A stretch of DNA of 64,000 nt, taken from contig JAWPMO010000001.1 of NCBI GenBank assembly GCA_033344875.1, positions 2,133,595 to 2,197,594 of the forward strand, in the 5' to 3' direction. The DNA is from Ilumatobacteraceae bacterium (GTDB lineage: Bacteria; Actinomycetota; Acidimicrobiia; Acidimicrobiales; Ilumatobacteraceae). How positions within the stretch are numbered: position 1 is the stretch's first letter; the number at the start of each line of letters is the position of its first letter. The notes under the pieces were generated by a model, which did no database searches, was not told where the DNA came from, and saw only the letters and a list, made by a program, of their open reading frames with translations. Positions 25,901 to 33,665 of this stretch are shown piece after piece. The position numbers were made by a program, and so were the translations under genes.

Positions 25901-26629
25901 AGCGGTCAGCGACGGCGTGCTGCCGGAGCAACCCGCGGTCGAGGCGGACAGGTCTGTGAACAGCGAGTTCAGCCATCCGTAGGACTGCGACTGCGCGAAC
26001 AGCGCGCCCCCACGGTTCACGTGCGCGGCGATGGCCGGACCACGGGCGTTGACCACGGCGGCCTCCGTGTTGTCCATGCCGTTGCCGCACCAGTTCTGCT
26101 CGACGATCTGGATCATCTGGTAGTTCGATGTACCTGCCAGCACCCCGTCGAACAGGGTGCCGATCGCCGCTGCCCCGTCGACGTAGTCGACGGTCACTTC
26201 GCCGGACGCCAAACGTTCGGCGATGTAGTGCGCCGCAGCGCCACAGTTGTTCGAGGTCGAAGTCGAGTCCGAGGCACCGACGATCGCGACCTTGCCGTTG
26301 TGTTCGTACGACGACGGAACGCCGGCCAGCAGCGTCTCCCACGCCTTGAGCTCGTAGACCCACGTGCTGTTGAGTTCGCTCGCCTTGGGGACCCCGCTGC
26401 CGTCCAATGTGATCGAACCGTGGAGGCCGGCGTCGGTTCCGTCGAGAATGACCGGTCCGCCCGCCTGCGTGGCGCCGACGGGGGCGGCCGACACCGTCGG
26501 TGTCGATCCGAACGGACCCGTCACCGTGGCGCAGGACGCAAGCGCAAGGAGCCAAGCGCCCCCGACGCGCCGGCGCCGTTTGTCGGATCCTGAGGATCGA
26601 CCTCGTTTCGAATACGGAGACTTGAACAT
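22919..26629 (-). CDS. Large secreted Ig-like repeat protein with three C-terminal DTR modules
   Basis: 1236 residues from ATG 26629, which has a GAAGGAAG ribosome site; an alternative start nine codons upstream lacks one. The N-terminus is basic with a short hydrophobic core, then either a lipobox (LASC, C33) or a signal peptidase site near SAA (48). Residues about 55-260 form a globular, possibly ThuA/glutamine-amidotransferase-like domain (KVAIVGASDS, IQIVEQNWC, HVNRGGALFAQS). Next come two Big_1/invasin-type Ig repeats (about 265-450), a beta-sandwich region, an Ig-like domain with WQVSTDEGETW (about 620-700), two putative-Ig repeats of the PTYSV-x-AG-x-LPAGLTLD type (about 715-880), and three DTR modules (about 885-1236), each with a YPC...VC cysteine pair. 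Likely cell-surface or extracellular; function unknown. Confidence 0.85.
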   Translation of the reverse strand: MFKSPYSKRGRSSGSDKRRRRVGGAWLLALASCATVTGPFGSTPTVSAAPVGATQAGGPVILDGTDAGLHGSITLDGSGVPKASELNSTWVYELKAWETLLAGVPSSYEHNGKVAIVGASDSTSTSNNCGAAAHYIAERLASGEVTVDYVDGAAAIGTLFDGVLAGTSNYQMIQIVEQNWCGNGMDNTEAAVVNARGPAIAAHVNRGGALFAQSQSYGWLNSLFTDLSASTAGCSGSTPSLTAAGYAQFPGLTDSDIAAPWHNCFVATGEFPLTQLALQSGTHTVILGGDSVTLPSTVSLSTTPEQPRPGDTVCTTATVTSGGTPVEGASVEFFVDGESVGSQVTDVNGEAVYCYEVAESGEDDVTATVTTGPGTGTDSTTVTTSTLSVDASPSTTLARDASVCIDTLAATTDGETETPVEGATLTFTVAGANSSESGSDVTDASGAAQFCYTGTNGGRDTVTATITSGAPADSRAIVINWSGARVDVVDVEQDASGSDKVVPVTVAEFVAGTVYATVSIPVGSGTLSLNTSGYTVSLTAPTPSFTNQTTLAFEGSIADITGLLSSRLTWDAPVEAGTSTITVTVADDPATPTESATGTGTLSVTSPPVITKQPESHTADAGTTTMLHAHSSGVPTPVAQWQVSTDEGETWTNFSGGEEGHLMLMVTNDMDGNHYRARISNSSGNVTSNVAVLTVNPMVAPVFTDSTIAPLVKGTVLTDAVGASGSPAPTYSVSAGTLPAGLTLDSITGVIAGTPTATGPYSFTVQATNAAGTVSADFSGTVEGAPGSGPAEPTLGEIPVGVPFSGSVAVDGQPAPTYSVTAGELPAGLTLDPITGAITGTPTTTGDYSFSITATNEHGSVQMNFSGTIEVDEEEPVEAHGPLLVRLDPTRLVDTRSTERLGAGDVLRVPVAGIAGVPDDAESVALNVTVVDPAAEGFVTVYPCGEDLPLASNVNFAMGEVVANAVTAKVGDDGAVCMYALVDLDLVVDLNGAYSAAEGTDGLTPFGPKRVLDTRNEDSKPTAGSVQRIVVRDLDGVPADATAAMLNVTVTEPEALGFVTVYPCSEEVPTVSSVNYVAGQTVPNAVLALLDDDGAVCVFTLAAAHLVVDVNGTFSPSEADGTVRALAPTRLVDTRTTGTPLVGNEPFTVHVVGRGGINADATGVIVNVTVTEPADIGFVTVYRCGSSVPVASNLNFVAGETVANAVLAPVDADGDICIVSLVDTHIVIDVNAARQG

Positions 26630-26774
26630 ACGACTTCCTTCTACATGTGGCGGCACGGAGGCACCGGTTGGGCTCCGGTGGTGTGTATCGGTGGGGACCT
26701 GTCGAAACTTGACCGCGAGTTCACATCAGCCGGGCGATGACGTCGGATGTGCTCCGCTCGGTACCGTCGTCCGC

Positions 26775-27548
26775 ATGAACGACCGTCGAGATCGGGGCAT
26801 GGACGTCGGCGAGTACCTCGAGTGGATCGGTTTCGGCGGCACCCCGCAGGTCGATCTCGCCACGCTGACGCAACTCCAGCAGTTGCACATGACCGCGGTG
26901 CCGTTCGAGAACCTGTCCATCACACAGGGCGTCCATCTGCCGACCGACGCCGAGTCGTCGTACGACAAGATCGTGCGGCAGGGTCGCGGCGGCTGGTGTT
27001 TCGAGCTGAACGGGGCGTTCGGTGCGCTGCTCGAGGCGCTCGGGTTCCGGGTCACCCTGCTCGGTGCGGCCGTGCTGCTCGACGGCCCGAACCAGGTGAT
27101 CGAGCACCTCGCGCTCGAGGTGCTCGTCGATCAGCCGTATCTGGTCGACGTCGGCTTCGGCGACTCGTTCATCCAACCGCTCGCGCTCAACCGCGCGGGA
27201 CCCCAGGACGGCGGCAACGCCACGTACGAGCTGATCCCCAGCCCGCAGGGCACCACCCTCACCCGCCACATCGACGGATTCCCGACTCCCGAGTACCGCT
27301 TCAAGCGGGTGGCGCACACGCTCGACGACTTCACGGCGGTGTCCGATTCGATGCAGGTCGACCCCGACAAGAACTGGCGGTCCAAGCCGTTCGCGACCCG
27401 TCTGCTCGACGGTGGTCCCGACCGGATCACCGTCACCCGCAACCACCGCAAACTCGTCCGCGACGGCGTGGTCGACGAGGAGCCGCTCGAGGGCGATGCC
27501 TGGGAGCAGGAGCTGGTCGACTGGTTCGGGTTCCCGTATCGCGTCTGA
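26775..27548 (+). CDS. nat: Arylamine N-acetyltransferase
   Basis: Transfers acetyl from acetyl-CoA to arylamines and hydrazines. 257 residues from ATG 26775. The cysteine protease-like triad is complete: C75 (RGGWCFELNG), H111 (VIEHLALEV) and D125 (YLVDVGFGD). The N-terminal PFENLSI segment is typical. Divergent from the Ig-repeat protein gene. In mycobacteria NAT stands in cholesterol catabolism; here the next genes (DUF35, thiolase) could be of the same kind, but this is only suggestive. Confidence 0.92.
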   Translation: MNDRRDRGMDVGEYLEWIGFGGTPQVDLATLTQLQQLHMTAVPFENLSITQGVHLPTDAESSYDKIVRQGRGGWCFELNGAFGALLEALGFRVTLLGAAVLLDGPNQVIEHLALEVLVDQPYLVDVGFGDSFIQPLALNRAGPQDGGNATYELIPSPQGTTLTRHIDGFPTPEYRFKRVAHTLDDFTAVSDSMQVDPDKNWRSKPFATRLLDGGPDRITVTRNHRKLVRDGVVDEEPLEGDAWEQELVDWFGFPYRV

Positions 27549-27617
27549 CGTCCGACTCGACGTCACGATGCCCGGATGCGGGAAGATCATGCTGCACGGA
27601 TCACTCGAGGAGAGCCC

Positions 27618-28028
27618 ATGACCGACACCGCAGCACCGGAACGGATCCCGTTCGTCGACTATCTCGTCCTCGACGACGGCGACCCGCATCTCGTCGCCCA
27701 CGAGTGCACGACGTGCGGGGCCCGGTACTTCGACCGCCGCAACGCGTGTGCCGGCTGCTTCAACACCGAGTTCCGCACCGTACCGGTCGCCACCGAGGGC
27801 GAGGTGCGGTCGTTCACGATCGTCACGTTCGCCGCTCCCGGCGTCGAGGTGCCGTTCGTCGCCGCGGTCGTCGACTGTGACGGCACCAGCGTCCGCGGCA
27901 ACATCGTGAACTGCCCACCCGACCCCGACCACGTCTCGCTCGGGATGCGGGTTCGCCTCACCACGATCTCGATGGGCACCGACGACCGCGGCATCGAAGC
28001 GGTCAACTACGGATTCGAACCAAGCTGA
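27618..28028 (+). CDS. DUF35 OB-fold / zinc-ribbon acyl-CoA-associated protein
   Basis: 136 residues from ATG 27618 with GAGGAGAG ribosome site. The zinc ribbon uses C30, C33, C44 and C47 (CTTC...CAGC), followed by an OB-fold domain (VRSFTIVTFAAPGVEVPFVAAVV). DUF35 proteins partner with SCP-x/lipid-transfer thiolases or hydratases in sterol and acyl-CoA metabolism. The thiolase gene begins 51 bases downstream, after a long inverted repeat. Confidence 0.9.
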   Translation: MTDTAAPERIPFVDYLVLDDGDPHLVAHECTTCGARYFDRRNACAGCFNTEFRTVPVATEGEVRSFTIVTFAAPGVEVPFVAAVVDCDGTSVRGNIVNCPPDPDHVSLGMRVRLTTISMGTDDRGIEAVNYGFEPS

Positions 28029-28031
28029 CGA

Positions 28032-28064
28032 CATCGCGAGTTGTGCCAGGCACAACTCGCGATG
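28032..28064. repeat. Perfect 16-base inverted repeat between DUF35 and thiolase genes
   Basis: CATCGCGAGTTGTGCC and GGCACAACTCGCGATG separated by one A, giving a practical stem of about 14 pairs with a CCAGG loop. It lies 15 bases before the thiolase ATG, immediately before its ribosome site. No T run follows. Confidence 0.95.
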
Positions 28065-28079
28065 CGAAAGGACAGGACA

Positions 28080-29297
28080 ATGAGCGCGAGTGACGACATC
28101 TGGATCCTCGGGATCCACATGACCAAGTTCGGCAAGCACTTCGACCAGGACGTGGTCGACCTCGGCGCCGAGGCGATCATGGGAGCGCTCGGTGACGCCG
28201 GGGTGACGATGGCCGACATCGGCGTGCTCGCCGCCGGCAACCTGATGGGCCGGGGCGGGATCGCCCAGCAACTGCAGAAGCAGGTCGGCCAGACCGGCAT
28301 CCCCGCCTACAACGTGTCGAACGCGTGCGCCACCGGCGCCACCGCGCTGCGCACCGCGATCATGGCGATCAAGGCCGGCGAGGTCGACATGGGCCTCGCG
28401 GTCGGTGTCGAGAAGCTGGCCGGGGTCGGCCTACTCGGTGGCGGCGGCGTCGCCAAGAGCGACGGCGACGAGTGGGAACCGTCGGGCCGTTACGGTGCCG
28501 TCGGCCCGGTCGACGGCCGGATCGGCACCGAGGCGATGCCCGGTGTGTTCGCCCAGGTCGGCATGGAGTACGGCCACAAGTACGGCGGGACGAGCTTCGA
28601 GCTGTTCGCCAAGATCAGCGAGAAGAACCACTCGCACTCGACCCTCAACCCGCTCGCCGCCTATTCGAAGGCGATGTCGCTCGAACAGATCATGGGCGAC
28701 GTCATGATCGCCTACCCGAACACCCGGCCGATGTGCTCCGCGAACTGCGACGGCGCCGCAGCCGCGGTCGTCGTCAACGGCGAGAAGCTCAAGACGCTGT
28801 CGCTCGAGCAGCAACGCCGGGCCGTCAAGGTCAGCGCGTCGATCCTCACCTCCGATCCGTGGCAGGAGGCGTGCCAGGTGTTGCCCGACGTGAACACGCT
28901 CACCCGCAACGCGGCCACACAGGCGTACGAGCAGGCCGGGGTCGGCCCCGACGATCTCGACCTCGTCGAACTCCACGACTGCTTCGCCACCGCCGAGCTC
29001 GTCCACTACGACAACCTCATGCTGTGCGAGCAGGGTGGCGCCGTCGACTTCTTCGAGTCGGGTGCACCGTGGCGTGACGGTCGCATGCCGGTCAACGTCT
29101 CCGGCGGACTCCAGTCGAAGGGCCATCCGATCTCGGCGACCGGTATCGCCAACATCTGGGAGGTCGCCCAGCACGTCCGCGGCGAGGGTGGGCCACGTCA
29201 GATCGAGGGTGCCAAGATCGGCCTCGCCCACGTGATCGGGCTCGGCTCGGCGTGCGGCATCCACATCCTGGAGAAGTCCGGTTTGGCGGCCGCCTGA
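28080..29297 (+). CDS. Thiolase family protein (SCP-x / lipid-transfer type)
   Basis: 405 residues from ATG 28080 with AAAGGA upstream. The acyl-accepting cysteine is C83 (NVSNACATGATAL). The conserved His is in the SKGHPISATG segment near 345, and the second Cys is in GLGSACGIHIL near the end. This branch cleaves or forms 3-ketoacyl-CoA with bulky chains and usually works with a DUF35 protein, encoded immediately upstream. The downstream rhodanese gene starts inside its stop codon. Confidence 0.9.
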   Translation: MSASDDIWILGIHMTKFGKHFDQDVVDLGAEAIMGALGDAGVTMADIGVLAAGNLMGRGGIAQQLQKQVGQTGIPAYNVSNACATGATALRTAIMAIKAGEVDMGLAVGVEKLAGVGLLGGGGVAKSDGDEWEPSGRYGAVGPVDGRIGTEAMPGVFAQVGMEYGHKYGGTSFELFAKISEKNHSHSTLNPLAAYSKAMSLEQIMGDVMIAYPNTRPMCSANCDGAAAAVVVNGEKLKTLSLEQQRRAVKVSASILTSDPWQEACQVLPDVNTLTRNAATQAYEQAGVGPDDLDLVELHDCFATAELVHYDNLMLCEQGGAVDFFESGAPWRDGRMPVNVSGGLQSKGHPISATGIANIWEVAQHVRGEGGPRQIEGAKIGLAHVIGLGSACGIHILEKSGLAAA

Positions 29298-29719
29298 TGG
29301 GCCGCCGTACCGTCGCCGACCTCGTCGCCGAGGCGAAGAGCCGCATCGAAGAGCTGTCGGTCGAACAACTGCAGGCCGAGATCGAGGCCGGTGACGTGAC
29401 CGTCGTCGACATCCGCGACGTACGCGAACGGTGGGACAAGGGCGCGATCCCAGGTGCGAAGTCGATGCCGCGCGGCATGCTCGAGTTCTGGTTCGATCCC
29501 GAGTCGCCGTACTACCGCAGCGGTCTCGAGTTCGACCGTCGCTACGTGCTGCACTGCGCCGGAGGACACCGCTCGGCACTCGCCGCCGACGTGCTGCAAG
29601 AACTGGGCTACACCAACGTCGCCCATCTGACCGTCGGGTTCAACGGCTGGAGCGAGGCCGGCGGTGCGGTCGAGGCGGTCCACGCCGACCCGAAGTACTT
29701 CCGAGCCGCCGAGACCTGA
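29297..29719 (+). CDS. Rhodanese-domain protein
   Basis: 140 residues from ATG 29297, which shares its A with the thiolase TGA (TGATG). Rhodanese core at about 22-130 with VVDIRDVRERWDKGAIPGA and the active-site loop HCAGGHRS, catalytic C87. Sulfur transfer is expected; in this operon a role in acyl-CoA/thiol handling is possible but unproven. Confidence 0.9.
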   Translation: MGRRTVADLVAEAKSRIEELSVEQLQAEIEAGDVTVVDIRDVRERWDKGAIPGAKSMPRGMLEFWFDPESPYYRSGLEFDRRYVLHCAGGHRSALAADVLQELGYTNVAHLTVGFNGWSEAGGAVEAVHADPKYFRAAET

Positions 29720-29753
29720 CCACGATCTGCTCGGACGTGGCAACATGGCGCCG

Positions 29754-30320
29754 ATGTCCGACGTGATCGAGCGATTCCGCGCCGGCGACCCCGATGCCGT
29801 CCGCGCGATCTATCGCGAGCATTCCGGCGCCGTGCACACGGTTGCGAGGTCGATCGTGCGCGACCGCGAGCTCGCCGCCGACGTCGTCCAGCAGACGTTC
29901 GTCAAGGCGTGGCGGGCGGCGCGAACGTTCGAGGGCGACCGCGAGATCGCCCCCTGGCTGTACTCGATCGCTCGCCACACGGCGATCGACATGGTCAGGT
30001 CCGAGTCGAAGCCCACGCGCGGTGGCCATGCACCCGAGACCGATGTCGGCGTGCAGCCCGAGACGTTCGAACGCACCTGGGAGCGGTTCGAGGTGCGACG
30101 TGCGATCGACGCCCTACCCGACGGCGAGCGTGACGTCGTGCGCCTCTCGCACCTGGAGGGCCACACGCACGAAGCGATCGCGGAGCGTCTCCGGATCCCC
30201 GTCGGCACGGTGAAGTCACGCTCCGGGCGCGCCCACAAGCGGCTGGCCGCAGCGCTGGCCCATCTCACCGCGAACCACGACGCCGCGGCCGACGTAGTGC
30301 ACACCGAGGACCCGACATGA
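29754..30320 (+). CDS. ECF-type RNA polymerase sigma factor
   Basis: 188 residues from ATG 29754 (ATG 29745 would add three). Region 2 about 10-75 (DVVQQTFVKAWRAARTFEGDREIAPWLYSIARHTAIDMVR in parts) and region 4 about 120-175 (LPDGERDVVRLSHLEGHTHEAIAERLRIPVGTVKSR). The RskA-type anti-sigma gene overlaps its stop by four bases, so the two are coupled. No ECF consensus promoter could be assigned. Confidence 0.92.
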   Translation: MSDVIERFRAGDPDAVRAIYREHSGAVHTVARSIVRDRELAADVVQQTFVKAWRAARTFEGDREIAPWLYSIARHTAIDMVRSESKPTRGGHAPETDVGVQPETFERTWERFEVRRAIDALPDGERDVVRLSHLEGHTHEAIAERLRIPVGTVKSRSGRAHKRLAAALAHLTANHDAAADVVHTEDPT

Positions 30321-30946
30321 CCGACCATCTGGACTCGCTCCCCGACCCGAGCGACGACGAACTCGCCGCACTCGCGGCGCTGCTGTCCCGCGCCGAGCCG
30401 TGGGACGAACCGCCGCGCGACCTCGAGGACGCCGTGGTCGCGGCGATCGCCGACGAGGCAGCGACAGCTCGTCGGCTCACGGGCCCGTCGAGGGCCGAAA
30501 CCCGAGCGCGTGCCGTCTGGTCGCGGAGCCGGATGCTCGGTGCCGCGGCGGCGATCGCGGTGGTGGTCGCCGGACTCGTCCTGATGACGCGGGGCTCGAC
30601 CGATGGCGTGACCTTCGCGCTCGAGGGCACCGACGCCGAGCCGGGGGCGACGGCGAGCGTCGTCGTGTCCGCCACCCCTGCCGGGCTCAAGATCCTGCTC
30701 GATTGCGACGGTCTGCCCGGCGCACCCGAGGGCTACATGTACGAGGCGTGGGTCGGTGACGGCACGATCGGTGTCAGCGCCGGCACGTTCCACCTGCGCG
30801 GCGGCGACGGCCCGATCGAGTTGTGGGCCGGCGTGACCGGCAACGAGTTCCACCGGCTCTGGATCACCCTCGAACCGATCGACGACGACGCTGCGTCGTC
30901 GTCGGATGCCCGGATGCGCGGCGAGTTCTCGCTGCCCGACGACTGA
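30317..30946 (+). CDS. RskA-like anti-sigma factor
   Basis: 209 residues. An N-terminal acidic helical part (1-50), one transmembrane helix about 73-90 (MLGAAAAIAVVVAGLVLM), then an extracytoplasmic beta domain with the anti-sigma-K signature (EGYMYEAWVGDG). There is no HxxxCxxC zinc motif. ATGA overlap with the sigma gene. It probably holds the sigma factor at the membrane until an outside signal triggers proteolysis. Confidence 0.8.
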   Translation: MTDHLDSLPDPSDDELAALAALLSRAEPWDEPPRDLEDAVVAAIADEAATARRLTGPSRAETRARAVWSRSRMLGAAAAIAVVVAGLVLMTRGSTDGVTFALEGTDAEPGATASVVVSATPAGLKILLDCDGLPGAPEGYMYEAWVGDGTIGVSAGTFHLRGGDGPIELWAGVTGNEFHRLWITLEPIDDDAASSSDARMRGEFSLPDD

Positions 30947-30971
30947 CCGGACGGGCCGCCCGACCGCGCGG

Positions 30972-31727
30972 TCAGTAACCGGTCGGTGGCGGGGGCGTGT
31001 CGCCGTCGAGGCCTGCCGCCTCGATCAGCGCGCCGAGCAGGCTGCTCGCCCCGAACCGGAACGTCGCCGGCCCGACCCAGCCGTCGCCCATGACGGCTTC
31101 GGCCAGTCCGATGTACCGCTCGGCATCGTCGGCGCTGGAGATACCGCCCGACGGCTTGATGCCCACGGGACGACCGGCCTCGGCGATGACCTGCATCATC
31201 GTGGTCACGGCCTCGGTCGTCGCCGACACCGCCGACTTGCCCGTGGAGGTCTTGATGAAGTCGGCGCCCTCGCCGACGGCGAGTTCGGCTGCCGCTCGGA
31301 CCACGTCGGTGTCGACCAACTCGCCGGTCTCGAGGATCACCTTGAGCCGTGCCCGGCCGGCGCTCGCCGAGCGCACGGCGCGCACCATGGCGGCGGCGTG
31401 AGCGTGGTCGCCCGCGGCGAACGCCCGATACGGCAGGACGAGGTCGATCTCGGTGGCGCCGTCGTCGAGCGCGCGCTCGGTCTGCCCCACGACGGAGAAG
31501 ACTCGTTCGTCACCCGTCGGGAAGTTCACGACCGTCGCGATCCCGACGTCGGTCCCCGCCAGTTGGGTCGCCGCGGCAGCGACGAAGTCGGGCCACACGC
31601 ACACCGCCGCGGTCCCGTACCGGCGCGCCCGCTCGCAGAGTGCGATGACGGCCGCCTCCTCGCAGTCGTCGTTGAGGTTGGTGAGATCGACGAGCGAGAT
31701 GGCTCGTCGGGCGTCGTTCTGAGTCAT
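30972..31727 (-). CDS. deoC: Deoxyribose-phosphate aldolase
   Basis: Cleaves 2-deoxyribose 5-phosphate to acetaldehyde and glyceraldehyde 3-phosphate in nucleoside catabolism. 251 residues from ATG 31727, which has an ideal GAGGAGG site seven bases upstream; the GTG nine bases earlier is less likely. The Schiff-base lysine is K159 (DFIKTSTGK) and the helper lysine K191 (GIKPSGG). The DLTNLNDD start resembles the E. coli class. Divergent from a LacI-type regulator. Confidence 0.94.
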   Translation of the reverse strand: MTQNDARRAISLVDLTNLNDDCEEAAVIALCERARRYGTAAVCVWPDFVAAAATQLAGTDVGIATVVNFPTGDERVFSVVGQTERALDDGATEIDLVLPYRAFAAGDHAHAAAMVRAVRSASAGRARLKVILETGELVDTDVVRAAAELAVGEGADFIKTSTGKSAVSATTEAVTTMMQVIAEAGRPVGIKPSGGISSADDAERYIGLAEAVMGDGWVGPATFRFGASSLLGALIEAAGLDGDTPPPPTGY

Positions 31728-31801
31728 CGGGGGCACCTCCTCGGTGGGGTCTCAGCGTACCGAAGTGGTGGCGTCGGGTCGCTCGGCTTGACCCAGCGGG
31801 C

Positions 31802-31815
31802 TGTAACCGCTTTCA
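31802..31815. promoter_or_regulatory. LacI-family operator between deoC and lacI-type regulator
   Basis: TGTAACCGCTTTCA, a full match to the general LacI/CcpA half-palindrome TGWAANCGNTNWCA. It lies 25 bases before the regulator ATG and 75 bases upstream of deoC. Confidence 0.7.
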
Positions 31816-31840
31816 TGGTTGGGCCCGTCACGGGTGTCCT

Positions 31841-32887
31841 ATGAGCGTCAACGTCACCCAGCCGAGCCACTTCCGACGGGAGCGCGCGACGATCGAAGAC
31901 GTCGCCCGGGCCGCCGGCGTCTCGGTCGCCACCGTCTCGCGTGCGCTCAGGAACCTCCCGAACGTTGCCGACTCGACCCGGGCGCGCGTCGAGGCAGCGG
32001 CGCTCGAACTCGACTATCGCGCCGATCCGGCGGCGTCGCGACTGGCGACCGGTAGGTCGCGCTCGGTCGCCGTCGTCGTCCAACTCCTGAACGGCTGGTA
32101 CTCGTCGCACGTCGTCGCCGGGGTCGAGGCCGTGTGCGCCGAAGCCGGGTACGACACGATCGTGGTCGGCGTCGGCCCTGGCTCGCGCGACCGCGACGTG
32201 TTCTCGGCGGCCGACGCGATCCATCGACGTGTCGACGCCATCATCTTCGTCGACGTCCGGGTCTCGTCCGAAGAACTCGCCGCGCTCGCCGAGCAGTCGC
32301 TCGCACTCGTGTCGGTCGGCCACGAACTCCCGCAGATTCCCTCGGTCGGTATCGACGACGTCGAAGTCGGCCGCATCGCGGCCCGCCACCTCATCGGTCT
32401 CGGCCATCGCCGGATCGGGCTGATCAACGGCCCCGACGAGCTCCCGTTCGTCGTGCCGCACCACCGGCAGAATGGTTTCGAACAAGCGATGCGAGAGGCC
32501 GGCCTCGAGCCCGATCCCGCCCTGTACGTGCCCGGCAACTTCACGGTCCAGGACGGCGCCGACGCGCTGAACACGCTGATGGACCGCGACGATCCGCCCA
32601 CGGCGATCTTCGCGCTGGCCGACGAGATGGCGTTCGGCGTGATCCTGGCCGCCGACGAGCGCGGCATCGCGATCCCCGACGACGTGTCGCTGATGGGCGT
32701 CGACGACCACGATTTCGCACCGGTCGTCGGCCTCACGACCGTGCACCAGGACGTCGCCGAACACGGCGCTCGTGCCGCCCGTCTCGTCGTCACCCAACTC
32801 GGCCACGTCGACGACTCGATCGACACCCAGCCGGCGCCGATCCGCTTGGTCGAGCGCCGGACCACGGCGCCGCCGCGCACGGTCTGA
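31841..32887 (+). CDS. LacI-family transcriptional regulator
   Basis: 348 residues. The N-terminal helix-turn-helix is at about 17-45 (TIEDVARAAGVSVATVSRAL) and the periplasmic-binding-like sugar domain at about 75-340 (SVAVVVQLLNGWYSSHVVAGVE...GVDDHDFAPVVGLTTVHQD). The hinge region around 55-65 is DPAASRLATGRS. Divergent from deoC across a perfect LacI-type operator, so autoregulation and control of deoC are likely. Effector unknown. Confidence 0.92.
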   Translation: MSVNVTQPSHFRRERATIEDVARAAGVSVATVSRALRNLPNVADSTRARVEAAALELDYRADPAASRLATGRSRSVAVVVQLLNGWYSSHVVAGVEAVCAEAGYDTIVVGVGPGSRDRDVFSAADAIHRRVDAIIFVDVRVSSEELAALAEQSLALVSVGHELPQIPSVGIDDVEVGRIAARHLIGLGHRRIGLINGPDELPFVVPHHRQNGFEQAMREAGLEPDPALYVPGNFTVQDGADALNTLMDRDDPPTAIFALADEMAFGVILAADERGIAIPDDVSLMGVDDHDFAPVVGLTTVHQDVAEHGARAARLVVTQLGHVDDSIDTQPAPIRLVERRTTAPPRTV

Positions 32888-32947
32888 ACAACCCGGAGGT
32901 CCCCGCCGCTCAGTAACGGCCGGCAGGGTCCGGTAGCGTCGTGCGAC

Positions 32948-33541
32948 GTGAATCAGGTCAAGACCCGCCTCCAGTCCCTCGGCCTCCTCGATCGCGCGTT
33001 CGCGAATGCGACCGACGACGAACTCCAGTCCGCGATCGACGCATTGGGCGACGAACACCGCGACGCGCTCGACGAGCTCGTCGGCGGGACGGCGTCGGCC
33101 GAGTCGGTCCGTGAGGCGATCAGCAAGGGCCGTCTCGACGGCACGATGGAGAGCGCTGCGCTCGTGCTGACCGATGCCTGCCTCGCCGAGTGCATCGAGG
33201 AGCTGGGTGAGCACGCCGACCACCCGACGAGCGAACAGCTCCGCGAGGTGCTCCCCGGTCTGGTCGAGACGCACGGCAAGGCGATCTGCCAGCTGATGCT
33301 CGCATCGACCGTCGCCGGCGAGGCACCGGCCTCGGCGATCATCCGCGACCTCCTCAAGAACGACGACGACTACCAGCTGCCGAAGGCCGAGCCGAAGCCG
33401 ATCAGCCCGATCGTGCAGGGCCCCGACGTCGACCCGGCCGAGCGTGCCGCGATCAAGGCGAAGCGCAAGGAGATGAAGCAGCGCAAGCAGGAAGAGGCTC
33501 GCGCTCGCCGCGAGCAGGCCCAGGCCGCCAAGCGCCGCTGA
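32948..33541 (+). CDS. Hypothetical helical protein with basic tail
   Basis: 197 residues from GTG 32948; family not recognised. Residues 1-140 are predicted helical by their heptad-like pattern of Leu/Ala (LQSLGLLDRAFANATDDELQSAIDAL). Residues 145-165 form a Pro-rich linker and 165-197 a Lys/Arg/Glu/Gln coiled tail ending AAKRR. No signal peptide. It lies alone between the LacI gene and the alkylation-repair operon. Confidence 0.6.
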   Translation: MNQVKTRLQSLGLLDRAFANATDDELQSAIDALGDEHRDALDELVGGTASAESVREAISKGRLDGTMESAALVLTDACLAECIEELGEHADHPTSEQLREVLPGLVETHGKAICQLMLASTVAGEAPASAIIRDLLKNDDDYQLPKAEPKPISPIVQGPDVDPAERAAIKAKRKEMKQRKQEEARARREQAQAAKRR

Positions 33542-33665
33542 CCACCGTCGGGCCGATGCTCGCCGATCGGATCGACGATCTGCGGCGAGCGCCTACAGCG
33601 AGACGAACGGCGATCGACCGAGCGGTCTCACCCGTCGTGAGGCGCTCGAGCACCTGGGCGCGTGA

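Noticed and set aside
28005-28020. T-arm-like sequence GGATTCGAACC (reverse of the tRNA T loop)
   Set aside because: It lies in the last codons of the DUF35 gene, and no acceptor, D or anticodon arm can be built around it.
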